A DNA stretch of 64,000 nt, taken from positions 868,001 through 932,000 of the forward strand of contig NZ_JACHMX010000001.1 of assembly GCF_014205155.1 (NCBI RefSeq), given 5' to 3'. The stretch comes from Amycolatopsis umgeniensis (lineage in GTDB: Bacteria; Actinomycetota; Actinomycetes; Mycobacteriales; Pseudonocardiaceae). Positions 53,784 to 62,763 of the stretch are shown piece after piece (within the stretch, counting starts at the first letter, position 1; every line of letters begins with the position of its first letter). Below the pieces are notes generated by a model. It was not told the origin of the DNA, did not search any database, and worked only from the letters and a program-made list of their open reading frames with translations. Position numbers and translations under genes: made by a program.

Positions 53784-54416
53784 ATGACGACGGAGACCCC
53801 GGTCAGCAGGGCCGCACGGAAGAAGCAGGAACTACGGCGCGAGATCGTGGAGACCGCGTTCGACTGTTTCGCCGAACGCGGCTACCACGCGACCGGTATC
53901 GCCGACATCGCCGCGCGGCTCGGCATCGGGCACGGCACCTTCTACCGGTACTTCCAGAACAAACGGGACATCGTCGACCACGTGATCACGGATCTGGTCG
54001 AGAAGGTGGTCGCCTCGCTGGCGGCGGACAACGCCCCGGACGCGGTCAGCAGCCTGGGCGAATACCGCAAACAGAGCGCGAGGATCGGCGACGCGCTCGC
54101 GCAGATCTTCGGGAGTGACCCGCGGATGGCCCGGTTCCTCCTGCTCGAGGCCGCGGGTATCGACGCCGAGATGCGGGAGCGGGTGCTGGACTTCTACGAG
54201 ACCGCCGCGGACCTGACCGCGGGCTACCTCCACCACGGCGTCCACCTGGGCTATCTGCACGAGGACCTGGACGTCGACGCCACCGCGCGGGCGATCAACG
54301 GGATGATCCTCGCGTCGGTTCTCTCCGGGCTGCGCGACCCGTCCCCGGAGGGGCAGGCGGCGATGAGCCGGGCCGTCCGACGGGTCATGTACGACGGGAT
54401 CGCGACACGTCGGTGA
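53784..54416 (+). CDS. TetR family transcriptional regulator
   Basis: A 210-residue TetR protein. The HTH is at residues 20-65 (TAFDCFAERGYHATGIADIA, ARLGIGHGTFYRYFQNKRDI). The ligand domain is helical, with SDPRMARFLLLEAAGIDAEM. It is divergent from the patatin operon (48 bases between starts) and likely represses it until a lipid-like ligand binds. A short hairpin follows downstream. Confidence 0.9.
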   Translation: MTTETPVSRAARKKQELRREIVETAFDCFAERGYHATGIADIAARLGIGHGTFYRYFQNKRDIVDHVITDLVEKVVASLAADNAPDAVSSLGEYRKQSARIGDALAQIFGSDPRMARFLLLEAAGIDAEMRERVLDFYETAADLTAGYLHHGVHLGYLHEDLDVDATARAINGMILASVLSGLRDPSPEGQAAMSRAVRRVMYDGIATRR

Positions 54417-54475
54417 GAACCAGCCGGCCGGTCCGGCGACGACACACCAGTGCGCGGGGGCTCGGCGGTACTGGT

Positions 54476-54500
54476 GGGCCTGCTTCATCAAAACAGGCCC
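54476..54500. terminator. short hairpin between convergent regulators
   Basis: GGGCCTG and CAGGCCC arms enclose an 11-base A-rich loop, 60 bases past the tetR stop and before the convergent araC stop. Confidence 0.5.
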
Positions 54501-54554
54501 GGGGAGCGAAGGGCTACCAGCGAAAACGCAGACTTTCACCGACGAAAACGAACG

Positions 54555-55508
54555 TCAGTTCTTCCGCAGGGTCTGGCTGGGCGACTCACCGAAGGCCGCG
54601 CGGTACTGCGCGCTGAACCGGCTGCCGTCCAGGAAACCCCATTTCGCCGCGAGACCGGTGACCGTCGCGCCTGCTCCGGGTTCGGCGTCGCGGAGTTCCG
54701 CCCGCGCCCGATCCAGCCGGACCCGGCGCAGATAGGCCATGGGGGTGGTGTCCAGATGCCGCCGGAACGCCAGCTGCAGGGCACGCACCGAGACCCGGCA
54801 CGCGCGGGCGATGTCGGCGACGCCGAGGTCGAGATCGGGATTCGACTCCAGGAAAGCGATCCCGCGGCGCACCGTGTCCGGCATGGCGTCGCCGCGATCC
54901 TCGGGCCGGGGGTCGCCGGCACCCGCGGTGAAGGTCTCCAGCGCCATGGCGGCCATCAGCCGTCCCGCCGCGCCGAGTACCAGCGGATTGTGCTCCACGT
55001 CCGGTTCGGAGAACAGCCCGTTGACGTACTCGACCGTCCTTCGCCATCGCCGCGCCTTCACCTGACCCACCGGCTCGTAGCACAGCCGATCGATCGCCCC
55101 GCCGTCCTGCGCCGGATCGATCCCGGAAAACAGCGACAGGTCGATACTGGTGATCTGCAGACGCGTGCCGTGCATCCCCGTCCGGTAGCCCTGGCCGGGA
55201 TGTGCGGCGACGAACACGTCACCGGTGGCCAGCCTGCGGTCCCCGGTGGCGTCCTCGACCTGTACTTCCCCGCCCAGCACCCGTAACAGCACCAACCTGC
55301 CCAGTGGCTGGATGACGACCTCCGTGGTCAGCGTGTTGTGCAGGAGGTCGAACTGCACATCTCCCACGTCACAGCGTTTGTGCTCGAAACGGTAGTTCGC
55401 GACAGCGCCTCGCACCCGCAACCGATTGTCGCGGTAGGCCTCGGCGATCAAGGCACGCGCCTGTTCCGGATCGGTGGTCGCGAACTCCGTCACTGTCGGT
55501 TCGTGCAC
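54555..55508 (-). CDS. AraC family transcriptional regulator
   Basis: A 317-residue regulator. Residues about 10-180 form an AraC-like ligand-binding domain of the FeaR/NitR type (GRLVLLRVLGGEVQVEDATG, QGYRTGMHGTRLQITSIDLS). The C-terminal HTH_18 domain (about 215-317) has VADIARACRVSVRALQLAFR and a second HTH with VTGLAAKWGFLDGSRFSAQY. The start is GTG 55508. Its target is not evident: it lies downstream of the CoA-ester operon on the same strand, and could be an independent gene. Confidence 0.9.
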   Translation of the reverse strand: MHEPTVTEFATTDPEQARALIAEAYRDNRLRVRGAVANYRFEHKRCDVGDVQFDLLHNTLTTEVVIQPLGRLVLLRVLGGEVQVEDATGDRRLATGDVFVAAHPGQGYRTGMHGTRLQITSIDLSLFSGIDPAQDGGAIDRLCYEPVGQVKARRWRRTVEYVNGLFSEPDVEHNPLVLGAAGRLMAAMALETFTAGAGDPRPEDRGDAMPDTVRRGIAFLESNPDLDLGVADIARACRVSVRALQLAFRRHLDTTPMAYLRRVRLDRARAELRDAEPGAGATVTGLAAKWGFLDGSRFSAQYRAAFGESPSQTLRKN

Positions 55509-55602
55509 CGGCTACGCCTCTTTTCCGTTCACCGTAACGAAAAATCCGCTACCGGAACGTTACCGCCAACCGGCGGGCACTACCAGGTCCGAGTCGGCGT
55601 CA

Positions 55603-56421
55603 TCAAGCTGGTCGGTATGGCTCACCCGCGCTGTCGAGGATCGCCCTGGCGCGCAGTTCGACCGGCCGGTCCACCATCCGTCCGTCCACCACGGCCACCG
55701 AGCCGTCGCCCGACGGCGCGACCACCTCCCTCGCCCAGGCGATTTCGCTCTCCGACGGGGCGAGTCCGCGATTCGCGACGGCCACCTGACGGGGATGCAC
55801 GCACAGTTTTCCGGTGAAACCCAAGGTCTTGGCGTGATCGAGATCCGCGATGAGCGCGGCCTCGTCGTCGAGTGCCGTGGTGACACCGTCGATCGGAGCC
55901 GCCTTTCCCGCGGCCGCGGCGGCGACGACGAGCGCGGATCGCGCGTACCGCAACGCCTCGTGCGACCGATCGTCCACACCGAGCTGCGCGGCCAGGTCGA
56001 CGCTGCCGAAAGCGGGCCGTACCACCGCGTCCGCGCCGCAGATCGCCACCGCGCCGACGATCCCCGCCGCCGTCTCCACCAGCGGGAGAATCGGCATACC
56101 GGGCAGCCGTCCGGCGAGGGCGTCGATCTCGGCGGGATCTTCGGCCTTGGGCAGCATCACCGCGAGAGCGCGGCCGACACTCGCGACATCCTCTTGGTAC
56201 CAAGGGGTTCCCGCGGCGTTGAGCCGGACGACGGCCCGGTGGCCTTCCTCCAGCCACGCCCGGACGTGCTCGCGCGCGGTCTCTTTCCGATCGGGCCCGA
56301 CGGCGTCTTCCAGATCGAGGATCACGACGCCGGCACCGCCGGCCGCGGCCTTGGCGAACCGGTCCGGCCGGTGACCAGGGACGAAGAGGAACGTTTTCGC
56401 TGAGGCGAGGGGATCGCTCAT
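55603..56421 (-). CDS. HpcH/HpaI-family CoA-ester lyase (citramalyl-CoA lyase candidate)
   Basis: A 272-residue CitE-like TIM-barrel lyase. FLFVPGHRPDRF at the N-terminus, the Mg-binding region VVILDLEDAVGPDRK, substrate Arg in VVRLNAAGTPWY, Glu in PLVETAAG, and FGSVDLAAQLG. These enzymes cleave 3-hydroxyacyl-CoA esters such as citramalyl-CoA or malyl-CoA. It is last in an operon with acyl-CoA dehydrogenase, CoA-transferase and hydratase, which fits citramalyl-CoA splitting to acetyl-CoA and pyruvate. ATG 56421 overlaps the hydratase stop (ATGA). Confidence 0.85.
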   Translation of the reverse strand: MSDPLASAKTFLFVPGHRPDRFAKAAAGGAGVVILDLEDAVGPDRKETAREHVRAWLEEGHRAVVRLNAAGTPWYQEDVASVGRALAVMLPKAEDPAEIDALAGRLPGMPILPLVETAAGIVGAVAICGADAVVRPAFGSVDLAAQLGVDDRSHEALRYARSALVVAAAAAGKAAPIDGVTTALDDEAALIADLDHAKTLGFTGKLCVHPRQVAVANRGLAPSESEIAWAREVVAPSGDGSVAVVDGRMVDRPVELRARAILDSAGEPYRPA

Positions 56422-57218
56422 CGGACGAGGCTCCGTACCGTTCCGGTCGCGGTCCGCCGTCCGTGGCGATCACGCACGGCGGTGACGGTCCCGTCCGCTC
56501 CGGCTTCGGCCCGGACGACCATGCCCTGGTGGTCGAACAACGGCGAGACGAGGCGATAGTCGAAGGCCAGCTCCCCACCGCTCCCCCGCCGCCGCGCGGC
56601 CTCGGCCATCGCGAGCGCCTGCAACGGCCCGTGGGTGAGCAGCCCCGGATAGCCCTCGACATCCCGGACGTAGTCGCGGTCGTAGTGGATGCGGTGGGCG
56701 TTGTAGGTCAACGCCGAGAAGCGGAACAGCAGCGTCGGCGAGACGTCGATCGCCCATTCCCCCTCGGCCACCGGCACCTCCGGCTCCTCGGTGGCCGGCT
56801 CGGCGGGCCTGGAAGCGGCGTCGCGATAGACGAGATCCTGCTCCTCGTCGACCACGACCCGGCCGTCCTGGACGATCTCGTGTCGGGTCACGACGAAGGT
56901 CAGCCGCCCGGTGCGACCTTGTTTCTCCTGTACGGAAAGCACTTCCGTACGCCGGGTCGCGGGCAGTCCGCATAGGAGCGGCCCGAGCGTCCTCACCCGT
57001 CCGCCCGCCCACATCCGGCGGCGTCCCGGCTCGGGCGGCGCGGGGATCGTGGCGCGGACCGGATGTCCGTCCGGCCCCAGATCGGCCTGCGCGGGCCGGT
57101 CCAGCAGATAGAACCAATGCCACAGCAACGGCAGGCCGTCGCGCTCCAGGTCCGGCATCTCGACGTCGAGCAGTGAGCTCAGCGCCTCCGCCGGGCCGGG
57201 CTGCAGAACCTCTTTCAC
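56418..57218 (-). CDS. MaoC/HTD2-type CoA-ester hydratase (itaconyl- or mesaconyl-CoA hydratase candidate)
   Basis: A 266-residue double-hotdog protein. The N-terminal half is an FAS1-like dehydratase domain (MWAGGRVRTLGPLLCG). The C-terminal hotdog has the hydratase motif RFSALTYNAHRIHYDRDYVR and GYPGLLTHGPLQALAM. This is the size and pattern of mesaconyl-C4-CoA/itaconyl-CoA hydratases. GTG 57218 overlaps the CoA-transferase stop (GTGA). A longer N-terminal extension of the frame was rejected because it lies wholly inside the CoA-transferase gene. Confidence 0.82.
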   Translation of the reverse strand: MKEVLQPGPAEALSSLLDVEMPDLERDGLPLLWHWFYLLDRPAQADLGPDGHPVRATIPAPPEPGRRRMWAGGRVRTLGPLLCGLPATRRTEVLSVQEKQGRTGRLTFVVTRHEIVQDGRVVVDEEQDLVYRDAASRPAEPATEEPEVPVAEGEWAIDVSPTLLFRFSALTYNAHRIHYDRDYVRDVEGYPGLLTHGPLQALAMAEAARRRGSGGELAFDYRLVSPLFDHQGMVVRAEAGADGTVTAVRDRHGRRTATGTVRSLVR

Positions 57219-58369
57219 CCTCGAACCTCCTCGCCCGGACCGAATTCGGCCCGGATCGCCTCGTTGTGCGCGCCCAGCGCCGGAACCGGCCCCATCACCG
57301 GTTCCCGGCCCGCCACCTCGACAGGCGGGAGCAACGCCTCCAGCGCACCGGCCGGGGTGTCCACCTTGCGCCAGCGATTCCGCGCGGTCAGTTGCGGATG
57401 CCGGGTGAACTGCTCGGGCGTCCGCAACCGGGCGTTGGCGATCCCGGCGCGCTCCAGCAGCTCGCCGACCTCGTCGGCGGTCGAACCTTGGAAGGTCCCT
57501 TCGAGGATCGCGGTGAGTTCGTCGTCGTTGCGGACGCGATCGTCGTTGGTCCGGAAGCGCGGATCGTCGACGAGTTCTTCGCGCCCCAGGACGTCCTGGC
57601 AGAGCACGACCCACTCCCGTTCACTTTGGACACTCAGGAAGACCCTGTCATCACCGGTTTCGTACGGCCCGTACGGCGAGATCGACGGATGGGACGCCGC
57701 CGTACGCCTCGGTGGCTCCTGACCGTACCGGGAGAAATAGGCGGGCTGGCTCATCCATTCGCCGAGCGAGTCGATCATCGCGACGTGCAGGCTCGCGCCC
57801 TCTCCGGTGCGCTCGCGATCGTAAAGCGCGGTGAGGATGCCGGTGTAGGCGTACATCCCGGTGGCGATGTCGGCGATCGAGATCCCCGCCTTGGCCGGGG
57901 TCTCCGGGGTGCCGGTGGACATCACGAGCCCGGTTTCGCACTGCACCAGCAGGTCGTAGGCCTTCTTCGTCCGATATGGACCTTCGGGACCGTAGCCCGA
58001 GATCGAACAGTGGATCAGCTCCGGCCGCTCGGCGCGCAGCGTGGCGGCGTCGAGACCGAGCCGTTCCACCGCACCGGGGACGAGGTTCTGGACGAACACG
58101 TCCGCCCGGCCGATCATCGCGCCGAGCAGGGCCCGGTCGGCCGGATCCTTGATGTCGAGTTCGACGCTTTCCTTGCCCCGGTTGAGCCAGACGAAGTAGC
58201 TCGACTGCCCGTGCACGGTCCGGTCGTAGTCGCGGGCGAAGTCGCCGACGCCGCGACGTTCGATCTTGATGACCCGCGCGCCGAGGTCGGCGAGCTGGCG
58301 CGAGGCGAACGGCGCGGCGACGGCCTGCTCCAGCGCGACGACGGTGATTCCCTCGAGTGGGTGGCGCAT
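57215..58369 (-). CDS. CaiB/BaiF family III CoA-transferase
   Basis: A 384-residue family III CoA-transferase. ITVVALEQAVAAPFASRQLADLGA at the N-terminus (in part), WLNRGKESVELDIKDP, and the catalytic Asp139 in KKAYDLLVQCETGLV, which forms a mixed anhydride during transfer. It would activate a free dicarboxylate with CoA from succinyl-CoA or a similar donor. In this operon itaconate, mesaconate or citramalate is the likely acid (inference). It starts 18 bases after the acyl-CoA dehydrogenase gene. Confidence 0.88.
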   Translation of the reverse strand: MRHPLEGITVVALEQAVAAPFASRQLADLGARVIKIERRGVGDFARDYDRTVHGQSSYFVWLNRGKESVELDIKDPADRALLGAMIGRADVFVQNLVPGAVERLGLDAATLRAERPELIHCSISGYGPEGPYRTKKAYDLLVQCETGLVMSTGTPETPAKAGISIADIATGMYAYTGILTALYDRERTGEGASLHVAMIDSLGEWMSQPAYFSRYGQEPPRRTAASHPSISPYGPYETGDDRVFLSVQSEREWVVLCQDVLGREELVDDPRFRTNDDRVRNDDELTAILEGTFQGSTADEVGELLERAGIANARLRTPEQFTRHPQLTARNRWRKVDTPAGALEALLPPVEVAGREPVMGPVPALGAHNEAIRAEFGPGEEVRG

Positions 58370-58387
58370 ACTGCCTTCCTTGGTGCG

Positions 58388-59536
58388 TCAGGACGGGATG
58401 CGGTGCCGTTCGATCAGCTGGCGCGCGATCACGCCGCGCTGGATCTCGTTGGTGCCTTCACCGACGATCATCAGTGGCGCGTCGCGGAAGTACCGCTCGA
58501 CGTCGAACTCGGTCGAGTAGCCGTAGCCGCCGTGGATGCGGACAGCGTCGAGCGCGATCTCCATCGCGGCCTCGGAAGCGAACAGTTTCGCCATCCCCGC
58601 CTCCAGATCCGCGCGCTCTCCCGAGTCGTGGCGCCGCGCCGCGTGGTGCACCAGCTGGCGTGCGGCTTCGAGCTTGGTCGCCATGTCCGCAAGATAGTTG
58701 CCGATCGACTGGTGCTGCCAGATCGGCTTGCCGAAACTCTCGCGTTCCTGGGCGTAGCGCAGGGAATCCTCCAACGCGGCGCGGCCGACGCCGAGCGCCC
58801 GGCAGGCGACCTGGATCCGGCCGATCTCCAGGCCGCGCATCATCTGGGCGAAGCCGCGTCCTTCCTCGCCGCCGAGCAGCGCCGTGACCGGGGCGCGGAA
58901 GTCGTCGAAAGAGAGTTCGCAGCTCTCGACGCCCTTGTACCCGAGCTTGGGCAGATCCCGCGAGACCTGGAAGCCGGGGCCTTTCTCGACGAGCAGGACG
59001 GAGATCCCCTGGTGCGCCGGTTCCGCGGCCGGGTCGGTCTTGCACAGCAGCGCGACCAGCTGCGACCGGCGCGCGTTGGTGATCCAGGTCTTGCTGCCGT
59101 TGACGAGGTACTCGTCACCGACGCGGCGCGCCGTGGTGCGGAGGGCCTGCAGGTCCGAGCCGCCGCCGGGTTCGGTGAGGGCCATCGTCGCGCGGATCTC
59201 GCCTGTCGCCATCTTCGGCAGGTAGGCGTCCTTCTGCTCCTGTGTGCCGTACGTGGCGAGGAGTTTCGCGACCACGGTGTGACCGCCCATCGCGCCGGCG
59301 AGGCTCATCCAGCCGCGCGCGAGTTCCTCGGTCACCAGCGCGTAGCACTGGGCGGAGACCAGCGTCTCGCCCCAGGGCTCGGGTACGGCCAGCCCGAAGA
59401 CGCCCATCGCCTTCATCTGGTCGATGAGCTTTTCGGGATACGTGTCCGTGTGGTCGAGCTCTCGTGCGACGGGCCGGACTTCGCGATCCACGAACTCCGC
59501 CACCAGCTCGACGATCGCAGCCTCTTCTTCGGTCAT
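58388..59536 (-). CDS. acyl-CoA dehydrogenase
   Basis: A 382-residue FAD enzyme. The FAD-binding strand region has MALTEPGGGSDLQAL, GSKTWITNA is typical, and the catalytic Glu lies in VGEGTNEIQRG near the C-terminus, preceded by DAVRIHGGYGYSTEF. It should introduce a 2,3-double bond in an acyl-CoA, passing electrons to ETF. With the neighbouring genes a branched C5-CoA such as methylsuccinyl-CoA is possible. First gene of the operon, divergent from the LysR gene across 86 bases. Confidence 0.92.
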   Translation of the reverse strand: MTEEEAAIVELVAEFVDREVRPVARELDHTDTYPEKLIDQMKAMGVFGLAVPEPWGETLVSAQCYALVTEELARGWMSLAGAMGGHTVVAKLLATYGTQEQKDAYLPKMATGEIRATMALTEPGGGSDLQALRTTARRVGDEYLVNGSKTWITNARRSQLVALLCKTDPAAEPAHQGISVLLVEKGPGFQVSRDLPKLGYKGVESCELSFDDFRAPVTALLGGEEGRGFAQMMRGLEIGRIQVACRALGVGRAALEDSLRYAQERESFGKPIWQHQSIGNYLADMATKLEAARQLVHHAARRHDSGERADLEAGMAKLFASEAAMEIALDAVRIHGGYGYSTEFDVERYFRDAPLMIVGEGTNEIQRGVIARQLIERHRIPS

Positions 59537-59540
59537 GTTG

Positions 59541-59559
59541 TTATCATGAGCGATGATGA
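59541..59559. promoter_or_regulatory. LysR-box candidate
   Basis: TTATCAT-N5-ATGATGA, an inverted repeat with one mismatch, lies directly upstream of the acyl-CoA dehydrogenase start in the divergent region shared with lysR. The layout fits a LysR regulatory site. Confidence 0.45.
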
Positions 59560-59622
59560 CAAGGTAAGTGAAATACCGAATCGTGATTGCCGCATACCGG
59601 ACCGCGATGACAGGGGACGACG

Positions 59623-60570
59623 GTGGACCTCAAGCAGCTCAAGGCGTTGGTGACGATCGCCGAGGTCGGCAGCGTGACCCGCGCGGCCGAACTGCTGCAC
59701 CTGGTCCAACCCGCGGTCACGCGGCAGATCCGCACCCTGGAGCAGGAACTGGGCGTCCCGTTGTTCGAGCGGACCCGCCACGGGATGCGCCCGACCGAGG
59801 CGGGCGCGACGCTCGTCGAACGCGCTCGGCGCGCGCTCACGGAACTCGACAGGGCCAGGGCCGAGCTGGCTCCGACGCCCGGTGTGGTCACCGGGATCGT
59901 CACGGTCGGCCTGCTGGAGAGCGCCGCCGAACGGCTCGCCGCGCCCTTGACGACGGCCGTGCTGCGCGACCATCCAGGTATCGAATTGCGGCTGCTCACC
60001 GCGTACTCGGGGCATCTCCAGCGATGGATCGACGACGGCGACGTCGACCTGAGCCTGCTCTACAACCTGACCAGCACGCCGTCGCTCAACGTCCGCCCGC
60101 TGGTCCGCGAACGGCTCTGGGCGGTCGCTCCCCCGTCTGCCGGGCTGGACCCCACGAGGCCCGTGCCTTTCGCGGAGGTGGCCGCGCATCCCCTCGTCAT
60201 GCCGTCCGAAGGGCACGCGCTGCGCACCCTCATCGACGGCGCGGCCCGCGAGGCGGGCGCCGAAGCGGAGGTCACCGTGCAGACCAACTCCATGACGCTG
60301 CAGAAACGCCTCGTGCTCGGCGGGCACGGCTGGACGATCCTGCCCGGCATCGGTATCGCCGCGGACGTCGCCGACGGCACCCTGAGCGCGGCCCCGGTCG
60401 GCGAACCGGAGGTCTGGCGCACGGTCGTTCTCGGGATGCCCAGGACCGGCCGTGTCACACCCGCCGTGGACGCCGTCGCGCGGGCACTGGTCCAGCAGAT
60501 CCACCAGACCGTGAAGGAGGGCGAATGGCCCTCGGCCCGGCTCTGGGACGACCGAACAGGAGAAGGATGA
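59623..60570 (+). CDS. LysR family transcriptional regulator
   Basis: A 315-residue LysR protein. The HTH is in residues 1-60 (LKALVTIAEVGSVTRAAELL, VQPAVTRQIRTLEQELGVPL). The effector domain runs from about 90 to 300 (GIVTVGLLESAAERLAAPLT). It is divergent from the CoA-ester catabolic operon and probably its activator, with the acid or its CoA ester as effector. The start is GTG 59623 with GGGGA upstream. Its stop overlaps the next start (ATGA). Confidence 0.9.
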   Translation: MDLKQLKALVTIAEVGSVTRAAELLHLVQPAVTRQIRTLEQELGVPLFERTRHGMRPTEAGATLVERARRALTELDRARAELAPTPGVVTGIVTVGLLESAAERLAAPLTTAVLRDHPGIELRLLTAYSGHLQRWIDDGDVDLSLLYNLTSTPSLNVRPLVRERLWAVAPPSAGLDPTRPVPFAEVAAHPLVMPSEGHALRTLIDGAAREAGAEAEVTVQTNSMTLQKRLVLGGHGWTILPGIGIAADVADGTLSAAPVGEPEVWRTVVLGMPRTGRVTPAVDAVARALVQQIHQTVKEGEWPSARLWDDRTGEG

Positions 60571-61349
60571 CCACGCTCCCCCGCACCGGCCACGCCGTCG
60601 CGCCGGACGGCACCCGGCTGGCCTACCACTGGCACGGGACGGGCAGGCCGCTCGTGTTGCTGGCCGGGCAGGCGAACGACCACACGTGGTGGGACCGCAC
60701 GCGCGGGGATTTCCCGAGCACGATCACCATGGACTATCGCGGGACCGGAGCCAGCGACGCACCCGATATCGCTTACTCGACCCAGGGTTTCGCGGACGAC
60801 GTGATCGCGGTCCTCGACGGACTCGGCGTCGAAGAGGCCGACGTCTACGGCACCTCGATGGGCGGCCGCGTCGCACAGTGGGTCGCCGCGCGGTATCCCG
60901 GCCGGGTCCGGCGGCTCGTCCTCGGCTGCACCTCACCGGGTGGCACGCACGGTGTCGAGCGGTCGAACGACGTGCGGCTCGCCCTCGCCCGGCGCTCCTC
61001 GGCCGAAGCGCGGGAGACGTTGGAGAACCTGATGTACACACCCGCTTGGCGGGCCGCGCATCCCGGCCCGTACCGGGTGCTGGGCGCTCACGGCATGCCG
61101 CCGCACGCGGTCCGCGGGCATCTCGTCGCGAGCAACACCCACGACGCCTGGGACGTGCTTCCGGAGATCAAGGCGCCGACCTTGGTCCTCCACGGCGACG
61201 ACGACCTGCTCGCGCCGCCGGCGAACGCGCCCCTGCTGACCGAGCGGATTCCCGACGCGCGCATGCATCTCTTCGCCGGAGCGCGGCACGCCTACTTCGA
61301 CGAATGCCGCCCGGAAGCGAGTGATCTGGTCGGCGACTTCCTGGGTTAG
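60567..61349 (+). CDS. alpha/beta hydrolase
   Basis: A 260-residue alpha/beta hydrolase. Nucleophile Ser in VYGTSMGGRVAQW, oxyanion region LLAGQANDHTWW, Asp in LHGDDDLLAPP, His in GARHAYFDE: a complete triad. ATG 60567 overlaps the lysR stop and has AGGAGAAGG upstream. It may hydrolyse an ester precursor of the dicarboxylate or act as a CoA-thioesterase for the pathway; this is inferred from coupling with the regulator only. Confidence 0.88.
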   Translation: MTTLPRTGHAVAPDGTRLAYHWHGTGRPLVLLAGQANDHTWWDRTRGDFPSTITMDYRGTGASDAPDIAYSTQGFADDVIAVLDGLGVEEADVYGTSMGGRVAQWVAARYPGRVRRLVLGCTSPGGTHGVERSNDVRLALARRSSAEARETLENLMYTPAWRAAHPGPYRVLGAHGMPPHAVRGHLVASNTHDAWDVLPEIKAPTLVLHGDDDLLAPPANAPLLTERIPDARMHLFAGARHAYFDECRPEASDLVGDFLG

Positions 61350-61449
61350 ACCATGCCTGCCGGGTATGTGCCCATCGCGGATTTCTATTTCTCAACCGCG
61401 GGGATCACAGCTCATGATGGTCGGCATTCCCGGAGCGAAGGAGCTTCCC

Positions 61450-62763
61450 TTGCCGCACAAGCAACCCGGCGTCGTCGCGAACGTGATCCGAGGCTGCCTC
61501 GGAAACCTGGTCGAGTGGTACGACTGGTTCGTCTACGCCTCGTTCAGTATTTATTTCGCGGCCAGTTTCTTCCCCGAGGGAAATCTGACGGCCCAACTGC
61601 TCTCCACGGCCGTCGTGTTCGCTGTCGGCTTCCTGATGCGTCCGCTCGGCGGCTGGCTTCTGGGCCTGTACGCGGACAAGTTCGGCCGCCGGGCGGCGCT
61701 GACCCTGTCGGTAACGCTGATGAGCTTCGGCTCGCTGGCCATCGCCGTCACACCCGGCTACGCGTCGATCGGCATCCTCGCGCCCGTGATCCTCGTGGTC
61801 GCCAGGCTCGCGCAAGGCCTCTCTGTCGGCGGTGAGTTCGGTTCGAGCGCGACCTACCTGTCCGAAATCGCCACTTCGCGGCGACGTGGGTTCTACTCGA
61901 GCTTCCAGTACGTCTCGATCACCGTCGGCCAGCTCGCGGCCCTGCTGGTGATGATCGTGATGCAGTCGCTGCTGACCGAAGCGCAGATGTACGCGTGGGG
62001 CTGGCGGATCCCGTTCGCGCTCGGCGCGATCGCCGGGCTCGTCGTGATGTACCTCCGCCGCAGCATGATGGAGTCGGAACACTTCCAGCTCTCTCGTGCG
62101 TCTGGTTCGAGCCCCCGCGGCGGGCTCCGGATCCTGCTTCGCTCGCACTTCCGCCAGGTCCTCGCGGTGCTCGGTCTCGCGATCGGCGGCACGGTGGCGT
62201 TCTACACCTTCACCAGCTACCTGCAGAAGTACATGGTGAACACCGCGGGCATCCCCAAACCGACCGCCTCGCTCATCGGTTTCGCGGCCCTGTTCCTGTT
62301 CGTCTTCATGCAGCCCGTCGCCGGCGCCCTCTCCGACCGCTGGGGCCGCCGCCCGGTCATGTTCGGCTTCTCCATCGGCGGCATGCTCCTGACCGTCCCG
62401 ATCATGACCCTCGTCGGCAAGACGTCAGATCCGTGGATGGCATTTCTGCTCATGATCACGGCACTGATCTTCCTCAGCGGCTACACGGCTTTGTCGGCGA
62501 TCATCAAGGCGGAAATGTTCCCCACCAACGTCCGCGCCCTCGGCGTCGGACTTCCGCACGCCCTGGCGACCGCGATCTTCGGCGGGCTGTCGGAGCCGAT
62601 CGCTCTGGCGTTGAAGCAGGCCGGACACGAGAGCGTGTTCTTTTGGTGGGTCACCGGATGTATCGCGCTGACGTTCGTGGCGACTCTGGTGGTGCGGGAA
62701 CCTTCGCGTGGTTCCTCTCTGGAGGTTTCAGCTTTGCCAGCCCGGGATTCTCTTGTCAGGTGA
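61450..62763 (+). CDS. MHS-family MFS metabolite:proton symporter
   Basis: About 437 residues with twelve helices. NLVEWYDWFVYASFSIYFAA and RPLGGWLLGLYADKFGRRAA are diagnostic of the MHS group (KgtP/ShiA/ProP-like) importing carboxylates by proton symport. The start is set at TTG 61450 because AAGGAG lies six bases upstream; ATG 61414 is in frame but has a weaker site. It follows the lysR-hydrolase pair by 100 bases in the same direction and may import the acid that the divergent operon breaks down. Confidence 0.88.
   Translation: MPHKQPGVVANVIRGCLGNLVEWYDWFVYASFSIYFAASFFPEGNLTAQLLSTAVVFAVGFLMRPLGGWLLGLYADKFGRRAALTLSVTLMSFGSLAIAVTPGYASIGILAPVILVVARLAQGLSVGGEFGSSATYLSEIATSRRRGFYSSFQYVSITVGQLAALLVMIVMQSLLTEAQMYAWGWRIPFALGAIAGLVVMYLRRSMMESEHFQLSRASGSSPRGGLRILLRSHFRQVLAVLGLAIGGTVAFYTFTSYLQKYMVNTAGIPKPTASLIGFAALFLFVFMQPVAGALSDRWGRRPVMFGFSIGGMLLTVPIMTLVGKTSDPWMAFLLMITALIFLSGYTALSAIIKAEMFPTNVRALGVGLPHALATAIFGGLSEPIALALKQAGHESVFFWWVTGCIALTFVATLVVREPSRGSSLEVSALPARDSLVR

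Noticed and set aside
57173..59653. 826-residue open frame on the plus strand
   Set aside because: It is antisense to the CoA-transferase and acyl-CoA dehydrogenase genes, both with intact active-site motifs.
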